Source: Geobacteraceae bacterium
GTDB lineage: Bacteria > Desulfobacterota > Desulfuromonadia > Desulfuromonadales > Desulfuromonadaceae
Reading direction: 5' to 3'
Length of the DNA stretch: 11,042 bases
Assembly: GCA_020201305.1 (NCBI GenBank)
Contig: JAIVHC010000038.1
Coordinates: 1 to 11,042, forward strand
Part shown: positions 1 to 5,978 of the stretch, piece by piece
How positions within the stretch are numbered: the stretch's first letter is position 1
Layout of the letters: each line of letters starts with the position of its first letter
Made by a program: the position numbers and the translations under genes
The notes under the pieces: model-generated
What the model was told of the DNA's origin: nothing
Databases searched by the model: none
Seen by the model: only the letters and a program-made list of their open reading frames with translations

Positions 1-1035
1 GCATTCTTTCGCTATGCCCCGCGCCGAATCAAATGCCTGGAACATGGCATTAAGGCCGAGGCTGTGCCCTGGGCTCACGGTAAGGAGCGCACAACTATTT
101 CATATCAGGTGTTTCTGTCTCGCTGGGCGAAAAGGCTCTCCTGGCAGGAAACCGCCAGAGTATTCGAAACCAGCTGGGATACGGTGTTCCGAGCCGTTAA
201 GTTTGTTGTCGATTACGGTCTTGCCCGTAGAAGCCTTGAAGGTATTACCGAAATTGGTGTCGACGAGGTCGCTGTTTTTAAAGGGCACAAGTACCTGACC
301 CTGGTGTATCAGGTTAATGCCGGTGTAAGGCGGCTTTTGTGGAGCGGTCCTGAGCGTAAAGCCAAGACCTTGCTGCAGTTTTTCAGAGATTTTGGTCCAC
401 AGCGCAGTGCCAAGCTCGAGTTCGTCTGCAGTGACATGTGGCCGGCGTATCTTAAGGTCATTGCCAAAAAGGCTCCGCAGGCTCTGAATGTTCTCGATCG
501 CTTCCACATTGCGCGTAAATTCAACGAGGCGATTGATGAGATCCGCCGCAGCGAAGTAAAAGAGCTTAAAGCCGATGGTAAGCACAACGTTTTAGTACGC
601 AAGCGTTGGTTGCTACTCAAGCGCCCGGAGAATCTATCTGAAAAGCAGACAGCCCGGATGTCGGAACTGATGAAGCTAAACCTGGCGTCGATCAAGGGTT
701 TCCTGCTGCGCGAGGACTTTCAGCGTTTCTGGGAATATAAAAGCTATGACTTCGCTGATAAGTTTCTTGAAAATTGGGTAACCAGAACATTGCAAACCGA
801 CCTGGAACCGATGAAGAAGGTAGCCAGGATGTTACGCAAGCATAAGCCGCTGATTCTCAATTGGTTCAAAGCCAAAGGCGAGGTTTCTAGCGGTGCGGTT
901 GAAGGCATGAACCTTAAGGTGAAACTCGCTATGAGAAAAACCTACGGATTTAGAACCATAGAATGCCTGCAAATCGCCCTATATCATGAACTTGGCAAGT
1001 TGCCGGAACCTGATTTTAACCACAGATTCTGCTGA
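1..1035 (+). CDS. ISL3-family transposase, N-terminus missing at window edge
   Basis: The frame is open from base 1 to a TGA at 1033-1035, giving 344 residues. ISL3 transposases are usually a little over 400 residues, so about 60-90 N-terminal residues, including the start of the zinc-binding region, lie outside. The first residues visible (FRYAPRRIKCLEHGIKAE, then VPWAHGK) match the end of that N-terminal region. The GTG at 64 is internal, not the start. A DDE catalytic triad can be assigned: Asp at 262-264 (IGVDEVAVFKG), Asp at 433-435 (CSDMWPAYLKV) and Glu at 901-903 (GAVEGMNLKVKLAMRKT). The protein would cut and rejoin DNA at the element ends. No frameshift or stop is seen, so the visible part looks intact. 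Family assignment is confident; activity is unknown. Confidence 0.9.
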   Translation, partial: AFFRYAPRRIKCLEHGIKAEAVPWAHGKERTTISYQVFLSRWAKRLSWQETARVFETSWDTVFRAVKFVVDYGLARRSLEGITEIGVDEVAVFKGHKYLTLVYQVNAGVRRLLWSGPERKAKTLLQFFRDFGPQRSAKLEFVCSDMWPAYLKVIAKKAPQALNVLDRFHIARKFNEAIDEIRRSEVKELKADGKHNVLVRKRWLLLKRPENLSEKQTARMSELMKLNLASIKGFLLREDFQRFWEYKSYDFADKFLENWVTRTLQTDLEPMKKVARMLRKHKPLILNWFKAKGEVSSGAVEGMNLKVKLAMRKTYGFRTIECLQIALYHELGKLPEPDFNHRFC

Positions 1036-1041
1036 CGAGCC
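1018..1041 (+). repeat. Probable right terminal inverted repeat of the ISL3-family element
   Basis: The stretch runs from aaccacagattc to gacgagcc. Read inward from the right end it starts GGCTCGTCAGCAGAATCTG and then TGGTT, which resembles the GGCTC...TGTGG style of ISL3-family ends as I remember them. The transposase stop codon (1033-1035) would lie inside the repeat, which is common in compact insertion sequences. This is inference; the left copy is outside the window. Confidence 0.5.
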
Positions 1042-1092
1042 ATTAATATCATATGGGTCAAAAGAACTTCAAATTATATTTGAGATAGATCT

Positions 1093-1142
1093 AAAAACCA
1101 AAAAAGCCCGACCACTTATATGTAGTCGGGCTTATCTTTTTT
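1093..1142. terminator. Bidirectional intrinsic terminator
   Basis: A perfect 9-bp stem is formed by AAGCCCGAC (1104-1112) and GTCGGGCTT (1125-1133). It can extend by an AC/GT pair past one mismatch. On the plus strand it is followed by ATCTTTTTT (1134-1142). On the minus strand it is followed by a T-rich tail, the complement of the A-rich run at 1093-1105. It can therefore end the gap-pgk-tpiA-secG-tRNA transcript coming from the right and also block transcription leaving the insertion sequence from the left. It begins only a few bases beyond the 3' end of the tRNA. Confidence 0.9.
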
Positions 1143-1144
1143 AC

Positions 1145-1230
1145 TGGTGCCGAAGGCGAGACTCGAACTCGCACGACCGTAGGTCACACGCCCCTCAAGC
1201 GTGCGTGTCTACCAATTCCACCACTTCGGC
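1145..1230 (-). tRNA. tRNA-Leu, anticodon GAG
   Basis: An 86-nt minus-strand gene with CCA encoded. The acceptor stem pairs GCCGAAG with CUUCGGC, followed by discriminator A and CCA. The D arm contains AAUUGGUAGA. The anticodon stem is CACGC/GCGUG with loop UUGAGGG, so the anticodon is GAG (plus-strand 1194-1196), which reads CUC and CUU leucine codons. A long variable arm (GACC-UAC-GGUC) marks it as class II, as expected for Leu. The T arm is GCGAG-UUCGAGU-CUCGC. It lies 48 bp after the secG stop with no terminator between, so it is probably processed from the tail of the glycolysis/secG transcript. A separate promoter inside secG cannot be excluded. Confidence 0.97.
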
Positions 1231-1278
1231 AATGCAGGGTCTTTATACTGATTTACTCTGGAGCTGTCAATACAGAAA

Positions 1279-1617
1279 TCAGTCGTTGTTCTGTGTGGGT
1301 GCAAGGGGCTCGACATCTTCGGGAGTTGGAGCCGCTTGTTGAGCTTTTTGAACCTTGACCTGCTCGGGCATAATGCTGCCGGAGCCTCCCTGGTCGTGGA
1401 AATATGCGAGCGACAGGCTGGTGAGCATAAATACGGCTGCGGTCATAGTGGTGAGTTTGCTTAGAAACGACTGCCCTCCAGTGGCACCGAACATGGTATG
1501 GCTTGAGCCGCCACCGAATGAGGCCCCTGTTTCAGCACCCTTGCCTGCCTGAAGTAAAACAATGATTACCAGCGATATGGAAACCAGAATGTGGATAACG
1601 AGAAGAAAGGTGGTCAT
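1279..1617 (-). CDS. secG: Protein translocase subunit SecG
   Basis: SecG is the small accessory subunit of the SecYEG inner-membrane channel that moves unfolded proteins with SecA. The 112-residue protein has the family layout. The first membrane segment is at about residues 4-23. It is followed by the glycine- and serine-rich loop LQAGKGAETGASFGGGSSH, where family members have an LLQ.GKGA..GA.FGG signature. A second membrane segment is at about 51-73. The last 40 residues form a polar tail rich in Q, E, P and A. The ATG at 1615-1617 begins MTTFLLVIHILV, a normal SecG start. The ribosome binding site is poor: GGAG lies 12 nt upstream. It follows tpiA after 132 bp in which I see no clear promoter or terminator. 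Confidence 0.93.
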   Translation of the reverse strand: MTTFLLVIHILVSISLVIIVLLQAGKGAETGASFGGGSSHTMFGATGGQSFLSKLTTMTAAVFMLTSLSLAYFHDQGGSGSIMPEQVKVQKAQQAAPTPEDVEPLAPTQNND

Positions 1618-1749
1618 ATGCTCAAAGTACTCCGCTTGTTAGTAAAAACTCGATTCTGCCCTGCGTTGCTATTTGTACGCGGAACAGTAATTTTCAACTG
1701 ACCGCCGAAACTAACATACTCTGAATGAACTTTCCAGCCAAAATCTTAC

Positions 1750-2532
1750 CTACGGATTAGCGCTCGCCATATGCAGAGGGCGCGGAAAGTTCGCAATGGC
1801 TGCAAAATCGGCTGCTTTGAGGCTGGCCCCGCCAACCAGTGCACCATCGATATCTGCCTGTGCCATCAGGCTGCTGATGTTATCGGGCTTAACACTGCCG
1901 CCGTAAATGATGCGGATGTTTTGCGCCACCTGGGCAGAATACACTCCATGCAAGAGGCCGCGAATATACGCGTGTACTTCAGCCGCATCATCACTGCTTG
2001 CGGTTTTCCCGGTTCCGATAGCCCATATCGGTTCGTAAGCTATGGCCACGTTCTCCATCTGTTCTGCGTTGACATTATGCAGCCCCAGTTGAATTTGGTT
2101 GTTGATTACTTCAAACAGTTCGTCATTTTCGCGCTGTTCCAGGGTTTCGCCCACGCACAGAATCGCGAGCATTCCCTGCTCCAATACCGCATGTACCTTG
2201 GCATTGATGAAGGTGTCATCCTCCTTGAATATCTGGCGGCGCTCTGAGTGTCCCAGTATGGCAAATTCGCATCCTGCATCCTTGAGCTGAAGTGCTGACA
2301 CCTCCCCGGTAAAGGCGCCCTGCGGTTCGGGATAGCAATTCTGTCCCCCGACCTTGATATGGCTGGAGGCGCAGATCTGTGCTACCGCAGGAATGGAGGT
2401 AAATGAGGGGGCGAGAAGGATGTCGCTGTTGCGTACATCGGCGAGTTTTTCGCACAGCTCATGCACCAGGGTTTGAGCTTCATCTATGCTGTGGTGGAGT
2501 TTCCAGTTTCCGGCTATCAGCGGTTTGCGCAT
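1750..2532 (-). CDS. tpiA: Triosephosphate isomerase
   Basis: A cytoplasmic glycolytic enzyme that interconverts dihydroxyacetone phosphate and glyceraldehyde 3-phosphate. The 260-residue TIM barrel shows all the key parts: the substrate-binding AGNWKLH motif with Lys11; the catalytic His95 in AILGHSERRQIF; the catalytic base Glu167 in IAYEPIWAIGTGKTAS, with the flexible loop just after it; and the phosphate-binding YGGSVKPDN and GALVGGASL segments. The length is typical. The ATG at 2530-2532 has an AGGAG site (plus-strand ctcct at 2541-2545) 8 nt upstream. Only 22 bp separate it from the pgk stop, so the two are almost certainly co-transcribed. Confidence 0.98.
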   Translation of the reverse strand: MRKPLIAGNWKLHHSIDEAQTLVHELCEKLADVRNSDILLAPSFTSIPAVAQICASSHIKVGGQNCYPEPQGAFTGEVSALQLKDAGCEFAILGHSERRQIFKEDDTFINAKVHAVLEQGMLAILCVGETLEQRENDELFEVINNQIQLGLHNVNAEQMENVAIAYEPIWAIGTGKTASSDDAAEVHAYIRGLLHGVYSAQVAQNIRIIYGGSVKPDNISSLMAQADIDGALVGGASLKAADFAAIANFPRPLHMASANP

Positions 2533-2554
2533 TGAATATTCTCCTGCATATTTA

Positions 2555-3748
2555 TCAATCTTTATCGGTTAAAGATGCCACCCCGGGAAGGGTTTTGCCT
2601 TCCAGCAGTTCGAGGGAGGCACCTCCACCGGTGGAGATATGACTCATGGATTCACTTAATCCGGCCTTGTTAACCGCGGCAACGGAATCGCCTCCCCCGA
2701 TGATGGTAACCGCATCCGTCTGTGCCAGCGCCCGCGCAACTTCCATGGTTCCACGCGCAAAATTCTCCATTTCAAAGACCCCCATGGGGCCGTTCCATAC
2801 AATGGTGGCTGCGTTGCTGATTACATCAGCGTATGCTGCGGTGGTTTTGGGCCCGATGTCGAGACCCATACAGTCGGAAGGGAATTCGCTGTTGTCTACG
2901 GTCTGTATCGGGACATCATTGCTGAACTCGGGCGCTACCACATGGTCGAAAGGGAGTATAATCTCAACCCCTTTGGCCTTAGCCTGCTCCAGGAGAGAGC
3001 CTGCGAGTTCGATCTGATCCGGTTCCAATAACGATTTGCCCACCTCATGCCCTTGTGCGCGCAGAAATGTGTAGGCCATCCCCCCGCCAATGAGGAGGGT
3101 GTTGACCTTGTCGAGGAGGCTGGTGATTACCGGGATCTTATCGCTCACCTTGGCGCCGCCGAGAATAGCAACAAAGGGGCGCTGCGGATTCTCGAGTGCC
3201 TTCCCCAGATATTCAAGCTCCTTGGCCATCAGAAAGCCTGCGGCAGCCGGCTGGAGCAGATGCGCTACCCCTTCGGTAGAAGCATGGGCGCGGTGCGCAG
3301 TGCCGAACGCATCGTTTACATACACATCCGCCAGTTTTGCGAGCTGGGCGCAGAACTCGGGCGCATTTTTTTCCTCCTCAGGATAAAAGCGCATGTTTTC
3401 GAGCAGAACTACATCTCCATTGCCCATATTGGTTACCAATTGTTCCACTTCGGGACCGATACAGTCCGGCGCCATCGCCACCGGCGTGCCGAGAAGCTTC
3501 GCGAGGTATGGGGCAACGGGTGCGAGGCTGAATTCGGACCTCTTTTCTCCTTTGGGGCGCCCCAGGTGGGAGGCCAGGATGAGGCGCCCGCCCTGTTCAA
3601 GGATGTAGCGGATAGTGGGGAGAGCCGCAACAATGCGGGTGTCATCGCCCACACTGCCATTTTCATTGATGGGCACGTTGAAATCTACCCGGCAGAATAC
3701 GCGTTTCCCCTTGAGGTCAAGATCCGTTACGGAACATTTGTTAAGCAT
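2555..3748 (-). CDS. pgk: Phosphoglycerate kinase
   Basis: Transfers the acyl phosphate of 1,3-bisphosphoglycerate, the GAPDH product, to ADP, giving ATP and 3-phosphoglycerate in the cytoplasm. The 397-residue length is typical. Visible motifs are the N-domain substrate-binding RVDFNVP (about residues 20-26), ASHLGRPKGE (about 59-68), the ILGGAKVSDKI hinge region, and the C-domain nucleotide-binding GGGDSVAAV followed by STGGGASLELLEG. The frame stays open upstream to 3877, but those codons cover the intergenic hairpin and look non-coding. The ATG at 3746-3748 gives the normal start MLNKCSVTDLDLKGKRV and has a GGAG 10 nt upstream. It sits between gapA and tpiA in one transcription unit. Confidence 0.98.
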   Translation of the reverse strand: MLNKCSVTDLDLKGKRVFCRVDFNVPINENGSVGDDTRIVAALPTIRYILEQGGRLILASHLGRPKGEKRSEFSLAPVAPYLAKLLGTPVAMAPDCIGPEVEQLVTNMGNGDVVLLENMRFYPEEEKNAPEFCAQLAKLADVYVNDAFGTAHRAHASTEGVAHLLQPAAAGFLMAKELEYLGKALENPQRPFVAILGGAKVSDKIPVITSLLDKVNTLLIGGGMAYTFLRAQGHEVGKSLLEPDQIELAGSLLEQAKAKGVEIILPFDHVVAPEFSNDVPIQTVDNSEFPSDCMGLDIGPKTTAAYADVISNAATIVWNGPMGVFEMENFARGTMEVARALAQTDAVTIIGGGDSVAAVNKAGLSESMSHISTGGGASLELLEGKTLPGVASLTDKD

Positions 3749-3779
3749 GAATATCCAACTCCATAGGTCTAAATGAATA

Positions 3780-3814
3780 CCCCGGAGTGCCGCGGTGTAG
3801 CGACAACTCCGGGG
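3780..3814 (-). promoter_or_regulatory. Strong hairpin in the gapA-pgk spacer
   Basis: A perfect 9-bp GC-rich stem, CCCCGGAGT (3780-3788) with ACTCCGGGG (3806-3814), closes a 17-nt loop that can form a further short CGC/GCG pairing. It lies 8 bp after the gapA stop and about 30 bp before the pgk start. The minus-strand sequence after it is TATTCATTTAG, a weak U tract, so it is not a convincing full terminator. It may be a partial terminator, or an mRNA-stabilising or processing element that lets gapA message exceed pgk message. The structure is seen; the role is inferred. Confidence 0.6.
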
Positions 3815-3822
3815 ATGTAAAA

Positions 3823-4824
3823 TTACTTGTTCGCCACGAGATTGAGGAGATCCACGATGCGTGCGGAGTAACCCCACTCGTTATCGTACCACAGCAGGAC
3901 CTTGACCATCCGCTCCTGCAATACGGTGGTGCTCAGAGCGTCAAAGATACACGAAGCCGGATTGCCGTTGAAATCTATGGAAACCAGGGGTTGGTCACAG
4001 TACTCGAGAGTCCCCATCAGCTCGCCGTTTGCAGCTTCCTGCACCATGGCATTTACTTCTTCGATGCTGGTGTCCTTTTCGGTTTCGATCACAAAGTCGA
4101 TCATGGAAACATTAGGGGTTGGGACGCGTACAGCCATCCCGGACAGGCGCCCTTCGAGTTCGGGGATGACCAATGCCACTGCATCGGTTGCGCCGGTAGT
4201 GGTTGGAATCATGGATACCGCTGCAGCACGGGCGCGGCGCAGATCCTTGTGTGGCAGGTCGAGGATGTTCTGGTCGTTGGTGTAGGAGTGTATCGTGGTC
4301 ATGCTCCCACGTTTGATCCCCAGCTTTTCATGCAGCAGAAGTGCCGCCGGAGCGAGGCAGTTAGTGGTGCATGAGGCGTTGGAGATGACCTGATGCTTGC
4401 TCGGATCGTAGTCATCAAAGTTGACCCCCTTAACCACGGTAACATCGGAGTTCTTCCCGGGGGCGCTGATAACCACGCGCGAAGCCCCGGCTTTGAGGTG
4501 TTTGGCCGCCCCTTCGCGGGTGCGAAATACCCCGGTAGCTTCAAGGACCATTTCAACCCCGAGTTCCTTCCACGGCAGCGCGGCAGGGTCTTTTTCGCTG
4601 TAGATTTTGATGGCGCGTCCGTCCACCACAATACTGCTTTCACGGGTTTCAACGCTGCCTGGATAGATGCCATGGACGGAATCATATTTAAACAGATGAG
4701 CCAGGGTTTCAGCATCACTCAAGTCGTTTATCGCAACAACCTCAAAATCGGCACCCTGTTGCGCAATGCGCAGTACATTGCGTCCGATGCGACCGAAACC
4801 GTTGATGGCTACTTTTACAGACAT
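3823..4824 (-). CDS. gapA: Glyceraldehyde-3-phosphate dehydrogenase, type I, probably NAD-dependent
   Basis: Oxidises glyceraldehyde 3-phosphate with phosphate to 1,3-bisphosphoglycerate in the cytoplasm. The 333-residue protein opens with the Rossmann motif INGFGRIGRNVLR (residues 7-19). Asp34 in VAINDL is the residue usually linked to NAD rather than NADP preference. The catalytic Cys152 is in SNASCTTNCLAP, and His179 in MTTIHSYTNDQN is the partner base. The C-terminus has the expected WYDNEWGYSARIVDL. The ATG at 4822-4824 has a clear AAAGGAG site (plus-strand 4833-4839) 8 nt upstream. It is the first gene of the minus-strand gap-pgk-tpiA-secG-tRNA cluster, with its promoter expected in the divergent region to the right. 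Confidence 0.98.
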   Translation of the reverse strand: MSVKVAINGFGRIGRNVLRIAQQGADFEVVAINDLSDAETLAHLFKYDSVHGIYPGSVETRESSIVVDGRAIKIYSEKDPAALPWKELGVEMVLEATGVFRTREGAAKHLKAGASRVVISAPGKNSDVTVVKGVNFDDYDPSKHQVISNASCTTNCLAPAALLLHEKLGIKRGSMTTIHSYTNDQNILDLPHKDLRRARAAAVSMIPTTTGATDAVALVIPELEGRLSGMAVRVPTPNVSMIDFVIETEKDTSIEEVNAMVQEAANGELMGTLEYCDQPLVSIDFNGNPASCIFDALSTTVLQERMVKVLLWYDNEWGYSARIVDLLNLVANK

Positions 4825-5101
4825 GGCATTTTCTCCTTTGAAATTGATAAAGGCATAAAGATAAACAGAACCCGCATAGAAATCGGGCTATGTAACTGTG
4901 ACTTCCGCGCTGGCTGGTTGTTGCCGTTCTTGCCCTTTTGGTGCGCTTGTGCTATTAAGGCGCGAACGGTAGACTGCGGTATTGTTGCTTGGCGCGGATC
5001 CATTTTGCGCCTGAAGAAATAAATTTGGCGCTGCCAGGATTTTATTCAGTAATTACGACTGGTTAAGCGAAGAAGTTTTCTGGCAGATAAGGGAGATGCC
5101 G
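4825..5101. promoter_or_regulatory. Divergent intergenic region between gapA and the hydrolase/pur genes
   Basis: About 275 bp without a credible gene, from which gapA is read leftward and the hydrolase gene rightward. Promoters for both should lie here, but I find no strong sigma-70 match. The best plus-strand candidate is TTGGCG (5025-5030), then 17 bp, then AGTAAT (5048-5053), only 4 of 6 in each box. Small inverted repeats are GGCGC/GCGCC around 4991-5011 and CTGCCAG/CTGGCAG at 5031-5037 and 5080-5086. The latter pair spans the candidate -10 box and the leader just before the ribosome binding site. A short reading frame on the minus strand (4815-5003) lacks a ribosome binding site and is not called. 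Confidence 0.45.
5089..5095 (+). promoter_or_regulatory. Ribosome binding site that sets the hydrolase start
   Basis: AAGGGAG ends directly against the ATG at 5096, which leaves no spacer. It lies 6 nt before the GTG at 5102, a normal spacing. The GTG start also gives the family-typical first residues MRICQLASGSKGN. Confidence 0.65.
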
Positions 5102-5869
5102 GTGCGTATTTGTCAGCTCGCGAGTGGCAGTAAAGGCAACGCCATTTACATAGAGAGCGATACCACCAGAGTTCTTATTGATGCCGGGCTTTCGGCGCGG
5201 GAACTCACGCGCCGCCTTGAGGGGATCGGGGTGGCGGCTCATGATCTTGATGCGATTATTGTCGGTCACGAACATCGGGATCACTGCCTTGGGGCAGGTC
5301 CCTTGTGCCGACGTTACGCTCTCCCCCTGTATTGTCTGCCCCAGACCTTTGCAGCGCTGCCATCCATCGGAGAAGTAGATTACTGTACCCTGGGTGCCGG
5401 GGAACGTTTGAACGTTGGAGATGTAGCAGTAGAGGCGTTTCCGGTTACCCACGATGCCGTGGCGCCGGTGGGATTCGTCCTGAATGTCGGTGGAGTACGC
5501 GTCGGGATTGCCACCGATCTTGGGGTGGTTACGCGCCTGGTGCTCGAGCGGCTCCAACGCTGTCAGGTGCTGGTGCTGGAGACCAACCACGATGAGCAGA
5601 TGCTGCATGATGATCCATACCCGTGGCACCTCAAGCAGCGGGTACGTGGGACCCATGGCCACTTATCCAACCATCAGGCCGCAGAGCTGGTGCAGGAGTT
5701 GCTCTGGCCCGAGTTGAAAGCGGTCTTTATGGCGCACATGAGTGAGACCAACAACACCGAGAAACTTGCGCGTGAGAGCATGCAGTGTGTTCTGAACGCC
5801 CAGGCGTGTTGCACCCCGCGCTTGATTGCAGGGCAGGTTGGAGTTGCGAGTGAAAGCTTCAGTTGTTGA
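5102..5869 (+). CDS. YycJ/WalJ-like metallo-beta-lactamase-fold hydrolase
   Basis: A cytoplasmic metal-dependent hydrolase of the MBL superfamily; relatives such as YycJ/WalJ are thought to act on nucleic acids, but the substrate here is unknown. The 255-residue protein begins MRICQLASGSKGNAIYIES and carries the metal-binding HEHRDH motif at residues 56-61. Further likely ligands are His117 (PVTHDAV) and Asp139 (IATDLG). HGHLSNHQAAE near residues 185-194 and AHMSETNN near the C-terminus complete the pattern of this subfamily. I chose GTG 5102 over ATG 5096 because of the ribosome binding site. The next gene, purL, starts 109 bp downstream; no terminator is seen between, so they may share a transcript, but a purL promoter in 5870-5978 is possible. 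No signal peptide or membrane segment is seen. Confidence 0.88.
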   Translation: MRICQLASGSKGNAIYIESDTTRVLIDAGLSARELTRRLEGIGVAAHDLDAIIVGHEHRDHCLGAGPLCRRYALPLYCLPQTFAALPSIGEVDYCTLGAGERLNVGDVAVEAFPVTHDAVAPVGFVLNVGGVRVGIATDLGVVTRLVLERLQRCQVLVLETNHDEQMLHDDPYPWHLKQRVRGTHGHLSNHQAAELVQELLWPELKAVFMAHMSETNNTEKLARESMQCVLNAQACCTPRLIAGQVGVASESFSC

Positions 5870-5978
5870 GGTGTGAATGCATAGATACATGGCTGCAAAC
5901 ACAGCGGCTGAATAAATACGGAGCGGTGATTTTCAGGCACAGTTCCGACAGGTACCAATTCCTGGATGAGGAGAATGT

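Larger units (their letters stand above)
1..1041 (+). mobile_element. Right-hand part of an ISL3-family insertion sequence
   Basis: The transposase open from base 1 and the sequence just after it mark the downstream end of an insertion sequence whose left end lies outside the window. ISL3 elements typically carry one transposase gene, have terminal inverted repeats whose outer end reads GGCTC or similar, and duplicate 8 bp of target (family knowledge, from memory). The sequence ending GAGCC at 1041 fits such a right end, and the next 8 bases, attaatat at 1042-1049, would be the candidate target duplication. The element points toward the 3' end of the convergent glycolysis/tRNA transcription unit and stops about 50 bp before its terminator, so the insertion has not broken any gene visible here. 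The family call is firm; the exact boundary is inferred, because the left end cannot be compared. Confidence 0.75.

Noticed and set aside
1050..1075. catatgggtcaaaagaact as an alternative insertion-sequence end
   Set aside because: It has a GGGTC...GAAC look that can occur at element ends, but the GAGCC end at 1041 fits the ISL3 family better and leaves an 8-bp AT-rich candidate duplication.
986..1342. 118-residue plus-strand frame through the tRNA and terminator
   Set aside because: It runs antisense through a clear tRNA gene and the end of secG and has no coding signature.
1618..1749. Separate secG promoter in the tpiA-secG spacer
   Set aside because: The best minus-strand match (TTGAAA with TACAAA 14 bp later) has too short a spacer to be called.
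3047..3766. 239-residue plus-strand open frame opposite pgk
   Set aside because: It is antisense to conserved phosphoglycerate kinase sequence and shows no family motif; it is a shadow of pgk.
4815..5003. 62-residue minus-strand frame just upstream of gapA, overlapping its start
   Set aside because: Considered as a leader peptide. There is no ribosome binding site, the composition is not protein-like, and the overlap would cover the gapA ribosome binding site.
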